The notes under the pieces are model-generated. The model did no database searches and was not told the DNA's origin. It saw only the letters and a program-made list of their open reading frames with translations. Both the position numbers and the translations under genes were made by a program. From assembly GCA_009773645.1 (NCBI GenBank), contig WSYB01000004.1:43213-107212 (forward strand): a DNA stretch of 64,000 bases, in the 5' to 3' direction. Below are positions 34,851-42,839 of the stretch, piece by piece. The stretch's first letter is position 1. The number at the start of each line of letters is the position of its first letter. The stretch is from Geobacteraceae bacterium. Its GTDB lineage: Bacteria; Desulfobacterota; Desulfuromonadia; Geobacterales; Geobacteraceae.

Positions 34851-36424
34851 AGCGGAACAGGTTGGCCGCCATTGACATAGGTACCAATTCCATCCGCTGT
34901 ATTGTGGTGGAAGCGGACAAAAGAAGCAAGTTCAAGGTGCTGGACGACGAAAAGGCAACGGTGCGTCTCGGGGAAGGGTTTGCCCGGGATCACGCCATAT
35001 CGCCTGCTGCCTGGCAACGTGCCGTTGACGCCCTCTCCCGGATGAAAAAGATCGTAGACGGTTATGGAGTGCAGGCGGTGGAGACGGTCGCCACCAGTGC
35101 GGTAAGAGAGGCGGCCAACGGCGCGGCCTTTGTCGACGACATCGCGGAAAAAGTAGGGCTGAACGTATCCGTGATCAGCGGCGAAGAGGAGGCGGAACTG
35201 GCCGCGCTCTCCGCTCTCAACAATTTTGACATGGAGGGTGTCCGTTATGCCATGGTCGATATCGGCGGCGGGAGCGTGGAGGTCGTTACGGCCCTTGGCA
35301 ACCACATAGAAGAGATTTATTCCTTTGATCTGGGAGCGGTATTTCTCACCGAGAATTTTATCACTTCCGATCCCATCAGGAGCAGCGATTATCTGAAACT
35401 GCGCAAATACGTGCGAAAGACCCTGAAGGGTGCGTTGGTCGGGGAGGGGATGCCGGTACAGTGCATGCTCGGCTCGGGAGGGACAATGACCTCCATCGCC
35501 GCCATGGTGATGGCGATGCGCAAGGAAGGGTACGGCTCCATCCATGGCTACGAGGTGCTCCGTTCCGAAGTGGTGCACCTGCTTGCCATGCTCATGAGAA
35601 AGGATCTGAAGGGGAGAAAATCGGTGCCCGGGCTTAATCCTGACCGGGCGGACATCATAGTCGCCGGTGTGACCGTGGTGGATGAGCTGATGGCGTTTTT
35701 CAACGCAAATGTGTTGAAGATAAACGAGCGGGGAATCCGGGAAGGGCTGATCCTGAAAAGCCTGAGAAACCACAATCTTCTCCCTGCGGGAGTGAAGGCG
35801 AGGGGGTGGCGGGAGTCGGTGCTTGAATTCGCCCGTTCCTGCCATAATGATGAGGAACATTCCCGCCAGGTGGCCAGATTGTCGCTGATTATCTTTGATG
35901 CGGCCGCCTCCTCCTTCAGCCTTGGCGAGAGGGAACGGCAGATGCTTGAGGCGGCGGCCCTGCTCCATGACGTCGGTTATTTCATCAGCTATTCGGGGCA
36001 CCACAAGCACACCTACCACCTGGTCCGGCACGCCGACCTGTTCGGGTTCACGCCGCGGGAACGGGAAATAATCGCGCAGATCGCCCGCTATCACCGGAAA
36101 GCCCTGCCGAAGAAAAAACACGAGAGCTTCGCCAGGCTTGCACTCCAGGACCGGCTGCTGGTCATGAGGCTGGGCGGCATCCTGCGGTTCGCCGACGGCC
36201 TCGACCGCCGCCGCAACAGCCTGGTGAGTGCGCTCGACTGCTCCCTTTCCCCGTCCACCTTCATGGTCAGGCTGATGAGTGAAGCTGACGTCTCCGTCGA
36301 ACTTTTCGGCGGAAAGGTCAAGGGGGACCTCTTTGAAAAGGCATTTGACAGAAAGATTATGCTGGTTTCCGCTCCTGGTGCCGAGCAGCTCTGCGCTGCG
36401 GGCCGACAAGGTGTCTCAGTATGA
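34844..36424 (+). CDS. ppx: Exopolyphosphatase / guanosine pentaphosphatase family (Ppx/GppA)
   Basis: A 526-residue enzyme of the ASKHA fold that removes terminal phosphates from polyphosphate, or pppGpp to ppGpp. The N-terminal AAIDIGTNSIRCIVVEAD, ISGEEEAELAA and MVDIGGGSVEVV are the phosphate-binding blocks. The C-terminal half carries an HD-type domain (DEEHSRQVARL, ALLHDVGYF). Overlaps of 7 bases with the CHAD gene and 4 with the PhoU-like gene show translational coupling. A long antisense ORF (34724-36409) has no family resemblance. Confidence 0.92.
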   Translation: MVKRNRLAAIDIGTNSIRCIVVEADKRSKFKVLDDEKATVRLGEGFARDHAISPAAWQRAVDALSRMKKIVDGYGVQAVETVATSAVREAANGAAFVDDIAEKVGLNVSVISGEEEAELAALSALNNFDMEGVRYAMVDIGGGSVEVVTALGNHIEEIYSFDLGAVFLTENFITSDPIRSSDYLKLRKYVRKTLKGALVGEGMPVQCMLGSGGTMTSIAAMVMAMRKEGYGSIHGYEVLRSEVVHLLAMLMRKDLKGRKSVPGLNPDRADIIVAGVTVVDELMAFFNANVLKINERGIREGLILKSLRNHNLLPAGVKARGWRESVLEFARSCHNDEEHSRQVARLSLIIFDAAASSFSLGERERQMLEAAALLHDVGYFISYSGHHKHTYHLVRHADLFGFTPREREIIAQIARYHRKALPKKKHESFARLALQDRLLVMRLGGILRFADGLDRRRNSLVSALDCSLSPSTFMVRLMSEADVSVELFGGKVKGDLFEKAFDRKIMLVSAPGAEQLCAAGRQGVSV

Positions 36425-38367
36425 GCGAAAAGGCCCGGATAGTTGCCGCCCTCGGCGAGCGCCGCCTTCTCCTGCCGACTCTTCTGAATGAAGCGCTCGC
36501 TGCAAACGACCGCGCAAAGTATCGTCTCACCCTCCTGCAGACGGCTAAAGCCCACGCGGACTCCCCTGACGAGGCTTTCTCCGACTTGCGCACGGAGCGT
36601 CTGGCATGCGGTATCGCAGAAGCCTTTTATGACGATGTCGTGGCAAAGACCACCAAAAGCGGGATCGATACGTACGCGATGCCTCAAGTGCGCGGACTTT
36701 GCTCGGCACTCCTTGGTGACCTGATGGCGATGATCGCCCCTTTTGAAGCGGCACAAAAACCGGAGGCGGAGCTATTTCAAGAGCGGTTGCAGGAGTTGTC
36801 CGGAACACCGTGGTATGGGGAGGACGGTACGATCAGGGGGGGAAGCATCACCGCGCTGACTTCGGGAGACCGGGCTCGGGGTGACAGCCTCCATCTTCTC
36901 ATCATGGAGATGCACAAGGCTCTGAACAGGCTGCAGGCCGAGATTGCAACCAAAAGCGTTGACGGTGCACTGACCTACGGCTTGCAGTCCGATGATCGAT
37001 CCCTTGTCGCTGCCTTCATGAAAGGGGTCAACCGTACGCGCGCCCTCAAATTCGACCATCCCGGCCTCGGCACCACCGCAACCAGAATCGGCGCGAAGCT
37101 GACTATGCAGAACGATATCGGCACTACGGACGCGCACGTGCTGGTGATATACGTCGAGGAAAAGCGCGTAACGGTGACATACACCGACAACCATCTTCCC
37201 CGCCTTCTCTTCTTCCAAGGGTTGTTTGCCGATTGGGGCGTTACCTGGGGAGACGTACATTCCCGCACAGACCAGGCTTTCGAGGGTGGGGTCTATCACC
37301 TTTGCGTGGGGATATACACGGCGCTGGACAAGGCAGACCTCAAGGCCTATCTGACGCACCTCGGCTCCCGTCTGGTGTTTCTGATCGACTGGAACCGGGC
37401 ACGCAAGCGTTTGCAGCTGCTGGTACCCAGGGAGGATGCGCTTTCTCTGTTGTCCTGGGCTGCGGAGAACGACGTGGGCCACATGGCCTTTATGAAGGCA
37501 GGCGGCGAGCGGATGATCTTCGATGCCTTGCAGTTCGTGGCGGGGGGGACGCTCACCTACGGTGTCACGCTTGCCGAGCTGCTTGGCAGCGAAGCGGCCG
37601 TTTCCTACCTGCGCTTCATCCTGAAGGACTGCGCCCATGGCCTGCTCAATAAGCGGCCCCTGGCCCTGATTCGCGACGAGGCGCGGGTGGAATTGTACAA
37701 GTATTACCATAGCGCCCAGCAAAATCTCCTTGACCTTGCCAGCAATCACGCGGCCCTGGCGGTCGAGATCGCCACCAGTATCCGCGACGGGCTCTTGGCC
37801 GCATCCCGGCCCGAGACATTCCCTCGCTTCGAGCGCATCGGCCAGCGCGCCAAGGATTGGGAGCGCAAGGCCGACGAACTCGTCATCCGCGCCCGCGAGC
37901 TTGCCAGGCAATCGGAACAGGCGGATGGCATCCGGCGACTGCTCGAGGCCGCCGATGACATAACGGACGAACTGGAGGAAGCGGCCTTCCATCTTACAAT
38001 GCTGAAGCCGGAGAGCATGGCGGAAGAGATCCGTCTGCCGCTGGCCACCATTGCCCGGCTCCTCGTCGAGGGGACCCAGGAATACCTGAAAGCGATCGAG
38101 AACGCCCGGGGAATACGCCGCAGCGGTTCGCCGGACGACATGCACGATTTCCTGGAGTCCATTCACCGCATCGTCGCCATCGAGCAGCAGAGCGACACAA
38201 CGGAACGCGCGGTACGCAAGGCGCTGGTCGGCGCCGAGGTGGATTACCGGCAGGCCTTCGTCATCGCCGAAAGCGCAAAGAAACTGGAATCGGCCGCCGA
38301 TGCGCTGATGCATACCGGCATGATCCTGCGGGATCAGATACTCGGCAGGATTATGGAGAGTCGATGA
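36421..38367 (+). CDS. Large protein with C-terminal PhoU-like (DUF47) domain
   Basis: A 648-residue protein. Residues about 440-640 form a helical bundle of the PhoU/DUF47 type (AEEIRLPLATIARLLVEGTQ; ERIGQRAKDWERKADELVIR), a family linked to phosphate or polyphosphate metabolism. The first 430 residues contain no motif I recognise, apart from blocks such as NRTRALKFDHPGLGTTATRI. There is no signal peptide. Coupled by 4 bases on both sides, to ppx and to the PPDK-like gene. A regulator or adaptor for polyphosphate turnover is the likeliest role. Confidence 0.75.
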   Translation: MSEKARIVAALGERRLLLPTLLNEALAANDRAKYRLTLLQTAKAHADSPDEAFSDLRTERLACGIAEAFYDDVVAKTTKSGIDTYAMPQVRGLCSALLGDLMAMIAPFEAAQKPEAELFQERLQELSGTPWYGEDGTIRGGSITALTSGDRARGDSLHLLIMEMHKALNRLQAEIATKSVDGALTYGLQSDDRSLVAAFMKGVNRTRALKFDHPGLGTTATRIGAKLTMQNDIGTTDAHVLVIYVEEKRVTVTYTDNHLPRLLFFQGLFADWGVTWGDVHSRTDQAFEGGVYHLCVGIYTALDKADLKAYLTHLGSRLVFLIDWNRARKRLQLLVPREDALSLLSWAAENDVGHMAFMKAGGERMIFDALQFVAGGTLTYGVTLAELLGSEAAVSYLRFILKDCAHGLLNKRPLALIRDEARVELYKYYHSAQQNLLDLASNHAALAVEIATSIRDGLLAASRPETFPRFERIGQRAKDWERKADELVIRARELARQSEQADGIRRLLEAADDITDELEEAAFHLTMLKPESMAEEIRLPLATIARLLVEGTQEYLKAIENARGIRRSGSPDDMHDFLESIHRIVAIEQQSDTTERAVRKALVGAEVDYRQAFVIAESAKKLESAADALMHTGMILRDQILGRIMESR

Positions 38368-39989
38368 AGCATGACAGCATTTTCAGAATCGACTCCCGCG
38401 GCATGGGTGCCGCAAAAGGCGACGTGGAGGTGATGGGGATAAAGGCCTTCGACCTGTCACGGATGGCGCGTCTCGGGTTGCCCGTGCCGCCAGCCTTCGT
38501 TTTGGGAACTCCCCACTGCCGCCGGTGCTACCAGGAACCGGAACGATACGGCAAAAACCTTGCCCTCCTGCTGGAGGAGCAGCTGCGTTGGCTCCAGTCC
38601 GTGACAAACCTGGGTTTCGGAGATACCCGCAAACCGCTCCTGGTTTCCGTCCGTTCCGGTGCGCCGGTTTCGATGCCCGGCATGATGGATACGCTGCTCA
38701 ACATAGGTCTTTGTGATGCCACGGCCCGCGGCCTGTTGCGGATTACCGGCAATCCCCGGCTAATTTGGGATTCGTACCGCCGTCTCATCCAGAATTTTGC
38801 CGAGGTGGTCTTTGGCGCCGGCCCGCAACCGTTCGCAGCAGCGCTCGATGAGGTGCTCACCCGGGAGCAGGTGGACCGCTTTCAGGAACTGGACTACCTG
38901 AGCCTTGCGGAACTCACCCAAACTTACCTCCGGCTCTTCAATGAGCTGACGGGAAAACCGTTCCCCCAGAACCCGCACGTCCAGCTCGAGCTCGCGGTGC
39001 ATGCTGTGATTGCCTCATGGAACTCGCCCCGCGCCGTTGAGTATCGCCGCCTCTACGGGTTACCCGATGATCTCTGCACCGCCATCACCATCCAGCGGAT
39101 GGTGTTCGGCAATGGGGGAGGAACGTCGGGGGCGGGGGTGGGGTTCACCCGTGATCCGGATACCGGTGAAAAAAGGCTCTACTTCGATTTCCTTTTCAAC
39201 AGCCAGGGGGAAGATGTCGTTTCCGGGCGCACCACCGGTTCCGATGCTGAGAGGCTCTTTTCAACTCTCCCTGAAACCGAGCAGGAATTACTCGATATCT
39301 GTAACGCACTCGAGCACGAGTATGGCGATGCCCAGGAATTCGAATTCACCATTCAGGACGGCGTTCTTTATCTGCTGCAGACGAGAACGGCCAAAAGAAC
39401 GCCATGGGCGGCGTTGAGGATCGCGGTCGAACAGGTAAGGGAAGGGCTTATCGGGAAGAGCGAAGCTCTTGTCCAGCTCAACGGCCTCTATCTTGATGAC
39501 ATCAAGCGCCGGCGGTTGTCCCTGGAGGATGAACAACCGTTGTGCCAGGGTCAGCCGGCGGGTATCGGCGTGGCAATCGGTCCACTCGCGCTCGACGTTG
39601 AGGCCGCCCGCAGGTTTTCCGCCGAAGGTTGCCCGGCGGTGCTTGTTCGCGACGAAATGAGCACTGCCGACATTTCCGGCATCGCCCTCTCTGCCGGTAT
39701 GTTGACGGCCCGAGGGAATCGCACCTCCCACGCGGCAGTGGTGGCACGGCAACTTGGCAAGGCGTGCGTTACGGGGTGCAGCTCTCTGCGGATCGATCCT
39801 GCGCGGCGAACAGTCGAGTTCGGCGGCCGCTCCATTGCCGAAGGCGAGCCGATCACCCTTGACTCCAACACGGGACGGGTTTTTGGCGGCGAAGCGGAGC
39901 TCGTTACCGATTACCCGACACCATGGCTCGATGAAATCAGGAAGTGGCGGAAATCGACGAATCTCCGGAAAAGTGCAGGTGAACGGTAG
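38364..39989 (+). CDS. Half-length PPDK-like protein (nucleotide-binding and phosphohistidine domains)
   Basis: A 541-residue protein homologous to pyruvate phosphate dikinase but lacking the C-terminal PEP/pyruvate barrel (PPDK is about 880). Residues 1-350 form the ATP-grasp domain (SVRSGAPVSMPGMMDTLLNI), and the swivelling phosphohistidine domain has GNRTSHAAVVARQLG with catalytic His near 456. It could be phosphorylated on His from ATP and Pi and pass the phosphate to something other than pyruvate. The gene ends the operon, coupled by 4 bases to the PhoU-like gene. SixA, the first gene, could reverse the phosphorylation. Confidence 0.82.
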   Translation: MKHDSIFRIDSRGMGAAKGDVEVMGIKAFDLSRMARLGLPVPPAFVLGTPHCRRCYQEPERYGKNLALLLEEQLRWLQSVTNLGFGDTRKPLLVSVRSGAPVSMPGMMDTLLNIGLCDATARGLLRITGNPRLIWDSYRRLIQNFAEVVFGAGPQPFAAALDEVLTREQVDRFQELDYLSLAELTQTYLRLFNELTGKPFPQNPHVQLELAVHAVIASWNSPRAVEYRRLYGLPDDLCTAITIQRMVFGNGGGTSGAGVGFTRDPDTGEKRLYFDFLFNSQGEDVVSGRTTGSDAERLFSTLPETEQELLDICNALEHEYGDAQEFEFTIQDGVLYLLQTRTAKRTPWAALRIAVEQVREGLIGKSEALVQLNGLYLDDIKRRRLSLEDEQPLCQGQPAGIGVAIGPLALDVEAARRFSAEGCPAVLVRDEMSTADISGIALSAGMLTARGNRTSHAAVVARQLGKACVTGCSSLRIDPARRTVEFGGRSIAEGEPITLDSNTGRVFGGEAELVTDYPTPWLDEIRKWRKSTNLRKSAGER

Positions 39990-40044
39990 TTAGTCAACAA
40001 AAAAACAGCGCAGCCTTTCCGAGCGCCGGTTATCTGCCACAGCG

Positions 40045-40401
40045 TCAATGTGTAGGCAATAGATTCAGCGAGGTCTCATGCAATCGTTTATCAATTGTCC
40101 ATAAAGGTATTCTGGTCAGCAGGGCAGACATAAGCAAATGAATGTCGATATAACCCAGCCCTTTTCCCATAAGCCTGTGGTCGTTAATGAATTGAATTAC
40201 CTCGTCATCATCCGCGCAGGATGCCATAGGAAGGTCCTGAAGGAGAGAGAGTATTTCTGCTCTGTTTTTGAGGTTTCCACATGCTAGTTCACCAATAATA
40301 AATGGGTGACAAACTACCTGGCCATCATTCAAGAGTGCTTCAAGTCCGATAGTCCCGGATCGTAAATGTTCTACCCAGACCGACGTATCAACAAGAATCA
40401 T
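40045..40401 (-). CDS. vapC: VapC-type PIN-domain toxin
   Basis: A 118-residue PIN-domain ribonuclease. Acidic residues fit the family: Asp5 in ILVDTSVWVEHL, Glu in IGELACGNL and Asp in LGYIDIHLL. Toxins of this family cut tRNA or rRNA. The upstream antitoxin stop is one base before its start. No truncation is seen. Confidence 0.87.
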   Translation of the reverse strand: MILVDTSVWVEHLRSGTIGLEALLNDGQVVCHPFIIGELACGNLKNRAEILSLLQDLPMASCADDDEVIQFINDHRLMGKGLGYIDIHLLMSALLTRIPLWTIDKRLHETSLNLLPTH

Positions 40402-40402
40402 G

Positions 40403-40600
40403 TTACATACCCTCTGTTCTTCTTCGAGGAATCATTTTCAAATTCTTTTCAGTCCCCCCCAATCCGGCAAGTCGCTTCGAGCTTTCCTTGGCAATAAGTG
40501 CTTGTAACCCAAGCCTGACGAGGGATGTTTTTTCCGTGATGCCAGTTAATTTCGCAGCTTTTTCCAATAGAGCATCTTCGATATTGATCGTAGTTCTCAT
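40403..40600 (-). CDS. vapB: VapB-type antitoxin (ribbon-helix-helix)
   Basis: A 65-residue antitoxin: MRTTINIEDALLEKAAKLTG is a ribbon-helix-helix DNA-binding start, followed by a toxin-binding tail. The longer open frame to 40900 is not used; AGGAG lies 8 bases ahead of this ATG (40598-40600). It forms a two-gene operon with vapC and presumably represses it. Confidence 0.87.
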   Translation of the reverse strand: MRTTINIEDALLEKAAKLTGITEKTSLVRLGLQALIAKESSKRLAGLGGTEKNLKMIPRRRTEGM

Positions 40601-40781
40601 GGGTTTTCTCCTGTATGCATGTATTATATGCTTTAATATGCATCCAATGTATGCCTTTGTCAATATCTGAATTTTTGCAGCAGGCACCGTTACATCCCCT
40701 GACCGGCTGCATACCTTTTGGTCCAAGCCTGACAGCCTCATTTGGCTTGCTCCTCTTGACGGCGCGAGCGAACGTTCACTT

Positions 40782-40849
40782 GCGCAGAGTGGGGTCCGGC
40801 GCAGAGTGGGGTCCGGCGCAGAGTGGGGTCCGGCGCAGAGTGGGGTCCG
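40782..40849 (+). repeat. Four tandem 17-bp repeats
   Basis: The unit GCGCAGAGTGGGGTCCG is repeated four times without change. It lies just beyond the 3' end of a REP-associated transposase gene and shares GGGGTC with the sequence beyond that gene's 5' end, so it may be the REP-like substrate of the enzyme. Confidence 0.9.
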
Positions 40850-40866
40850 GCTTTGGCAATGGCAAT

Positions 40867-41805
40867 TCAGAGAAAACTTTCCTTTAACTCTCTCATGCAA
40901 TCAGCCAGTTCTTGATCGCTCTTGGCACGGATTTGAACCGCCTTGGCAGCGGAGCTCAGGGTTGAGACATCTCTTCGTGTGTAGCTGCTCAATTCAACAA
41001 GTTTTGCCGCACCTGTTTCAAGTATCAGCCAAGCAACAATCCCCCGTGCCTCGGAATACTTGCGATATTTTCCGGAGGCCTTTAAATCCTTTTCTTCAAT
41101 CCCGTATTTCCGGCAGACACTCTGTATTATTTCGTCAAGATGGATACGTTGCTTCGGTCTTGCTTCAGTCTGGGTAAGAACTTTATCAATGAAGGCGTCA
41201 TCGCCGAGAACGCGGCTGTCATTGGCACTTCCACTGTGGTATTGCTGTAGATGCCCCTCCTCTTTCCCCTCATCAACGAATTCCCTGTATTTAAGGCGAG
41301 CTTTCTCTCTTTTTCGGGCAAACTGCGACAACACCCAGTCAGTAGTGAGCCACGGTATGGTTTCTATGCCAAGATATGCGCGATGGCCACTCCATGGGTA
41401 TTCTTCAGGGAATTGTACCATTTTGGCGCGTACCGGATTGAGGTGGATATAACGGGTTAATTCCAGCAGGTATGAATCAGCATCGACCAGGACCGCCTTG
41501 AATCGCCCTTGGAACAGATGCCCACTCCTTTTTTGCCGCCAGTTGATCCATTTTGTGTAGCGGAAGGTAAGGTTCTGCATTATGCGAGACAGAGATACTT
41601 CGCCAACCTGTATTGCCAGATGGATATGATTGGTCATCAGGCAAAAGGCATGAATGCGATGACCATATCGTTCGAGCCCCTCTTGCAACAATAAATAGAA
41701 GCGGTAGCGGTCTGCGTCATCAAAGAAAATATCCTGCCGGGCGTTGCCTCGCATGATCACATGGTACAGTGCCGCAGGGTAATGGACTCTCGGTTTTCTT
41801 GCCAT
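40867..41805 (-). CDS. REP-associated tyrosine transposase (RAYT, IS200-like)
   Basis: A 312-residue Y1-type HUH transposase. The HUH motif is NHIHLAI near residue 58-64 and the catalytic Tyr is in LELTRYIHLNPVRA near 115-118. The start is ARKPRVHYPAALYHVIMRGN, the usual beginning of the family. The C-terminal half carries a helical HTH-like domain (IIQSVCRKYGIEEKDLKASG) similar to the DnaA-like tail of some RAYTs. It acts on short palindromic REP sequences; tandem repeats with GGGGTC lie beside it, and TGGGGTCAGGCTTG (minus strand) lies ahead of its start. Confidence 0.87.
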   Translation of the reverse strand: MARKPRVHYPAALYHVIMRGNARQDIFFDDADRYRFYLLLQEGLERYGHRIHAFCLMTNHIHLAIQVGEVSLSRIMQNLTFRYTKWINWRQKRSGHLFQGRFKAVLVDADSYLLELTRYIHLNPVRAKMVQFPEEYPWSGHRAYLGIETIPWLTTDWVLSQFARKREKARLKYREFVDEGKEEGHLQQYHSGSANDSRVLGDDAFIDKVLTQTEARPKQRIHLDEIIQSVCRKYGIEEKDLKASGKYRKYSEARGIVAWLILETGAAKLVELSSYTRRDVSTLSSAAKAVQIRAKSDQELADCMRELKESFL

Positions 41806-41886
41806 GACGGAAATTTATCACATTAATCCAAGCATTGCAAGCCTGACCCCATTGTCTCTCGCCAATCAAGCCGATTTATACCATAA

Positions 41887-42035
41887 TTACTGCCCGCGCA
41901 AAATACATTTATGAAAATTCTCTATTGACACTTCTGCAAATGCGCAAGCCCGCTCGATTTCTGAAAATGAGTTGCCACCGCCGTTTGCACTCCCGGCTAA
42001 TTGCCGTAAGCCGATGAAGTTCGTACCATGAACTC
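41887..42035 (-). pseudogene. Possible coding remnant
   Basis: An open frame of 49 codons without a start ends at the TAA at 41887-41889; its peptide (NFIGLRQLAGSANGGGNS, EIERACAFAEVSIENF) has a normal protein composition. A TGA ends the frame upstream, next to a strong terminator hairpin. It may be the tail of a decayed gene. No family was recognised. Confidence 0.25.
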
Positions 42036-42043
42036 AAAAAATC

Positions 42044-42083
42044 AAAGGGCCGAAACGTCTCGTACGTTTCGGCCCTTTATTTA
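42044..42083 (+). terminator. Strong intrinsic terminator (possibly bidirectional)
   Basis: AAAGGGCCGAAACG (42044-42057) and CGTTTCGGCCCTTT (42065-42078) form a perfect 14-bp stem with a 7-base loop. T-rich sequence follows on the right and, on the minus strand, TTTGATTTTTT follows on the left. It could end transcripts from either side. Confidence 0.85.
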
Positions 42084-42178
42084 CCATCGTCACCGGCTTT
42101 GCCTTCCCGGTCAGTCTCGAAAAAGATAGGGGAGAGAGGAGGAACTCTCCCCTATTAATCTGCGGCTATCAGTCCTTT

Positions 42179-42469
42179 TTAAGCCGCACGCATTCGTTTT
42201 TTGCCGAATTTTTTGCAGGATGCCTTCACATCCTGGTGTTCTTCCGTGAGCCTCCGTTTGTCGAGGGCTTCCAACTGTTTCACCATTTTGACGTTGTGTA
42301 TGACCTGGTGCATGTTTTCCTGGAAAAACCGCAGGGTCTCCATGTCGTTATCAACCGTTACCGCCTGGAATGATAAGATTTTGTTGTCGCTTTGCCGCTT
42401 GACCAACGTAACTAACCGGAATTGACAGTCATCGTTTTTTGCTGAAGGATACAGATATCTTTGTCCCAT
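42179..42469 (-). CDS. Hypothetical protein, 96 aa
   Basis: A basic soluble protein (MGQRYLYPSAKNDDCQFRLV) with a strand-rich first half and a helical, Lys-rich tail ending KKFGKKRMRAA. GAAAGGAAGGG lies ahead of the ATG, which supports translation. No family was recognised; there are no membrane segments. It is isolated from other genes. Confidence 0.6.
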   Translation of the reverse strand: MGQRYLYPSAKNDDCQFRLVTLVKRQSDNKILSFQAVTVDNDMETLRFFQENMHQVIHNVKMVKQLEALDKRRLTEEHQDVKASCKKFGKKRMRAA

Positions 42470-42839
42470 GACTTTAACCCTTCCTTTCCTGGAGCATCTC
42501 CGTAATTTCCTTGATTGCCCATTCCTGTTACAATTTCAATACCAAAGAAAACAAATTTGTAAAATAACGTGGCAATGGCTTTACACATGGTCCTCTGCGG
42601 CTAATCATCCTGGGTAAATTGAAATAAGGTTTCAAAAACAGGCTGACCGACTTCTGAACATAAAATAAGAAATGAGATGGGAAAGGCGTTAAATATCGGG
42701 TGGTTAGCAAAACGTAGTGGATTGTGCACATCCTATAATATTTTGCACAGGCGGAACCAGTGGGCAGCTCTGTTGAAAGGCTGCTGAATTGAAAAAATAA
42801 CGCGGCTCATTGTATGGGGAAAAATAAGCTGTTAAGGGG
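42470..42839. other. Intergenic region
   Basis: No gene, RNA or repeat was recognised in these 370 bases. It is AT-rich and may hold the promoter of the 96-residue gene and the end of the ctp transcript. Confidence 0.4.

Noticed and set aside
34724..36409. 561-codon ORF antisense to ppx
   Set aside because: It mirrors the high-GC codon bias of ppx, has no family motif or ribosome site, and the sense frame is an unmistakable Ppx/GppA.
36772..38313. 513-codon ORF antisense to the PhoU-like gene
   Set aside because: It is a shadow of the sense frame, which is coupled on both sides and carries a recognisable domain.
40601..40900. N-terminal extension of VapB
   Set aside because: The extension translates the 17-bp tandem repeats and lacks a ribosome site; the internal ATG at 40600 has both AGGAG and the family's usual start.
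41925..42030. Possible c-di-GMP (GEMM) riboswitch
   Set aside because: Pieces such as TGCACTCC and CCGATG resemble the known aptamer, but the conserved CACGCA...GGCAAACC half is missing and the region fits a coding remnant on the other strand.
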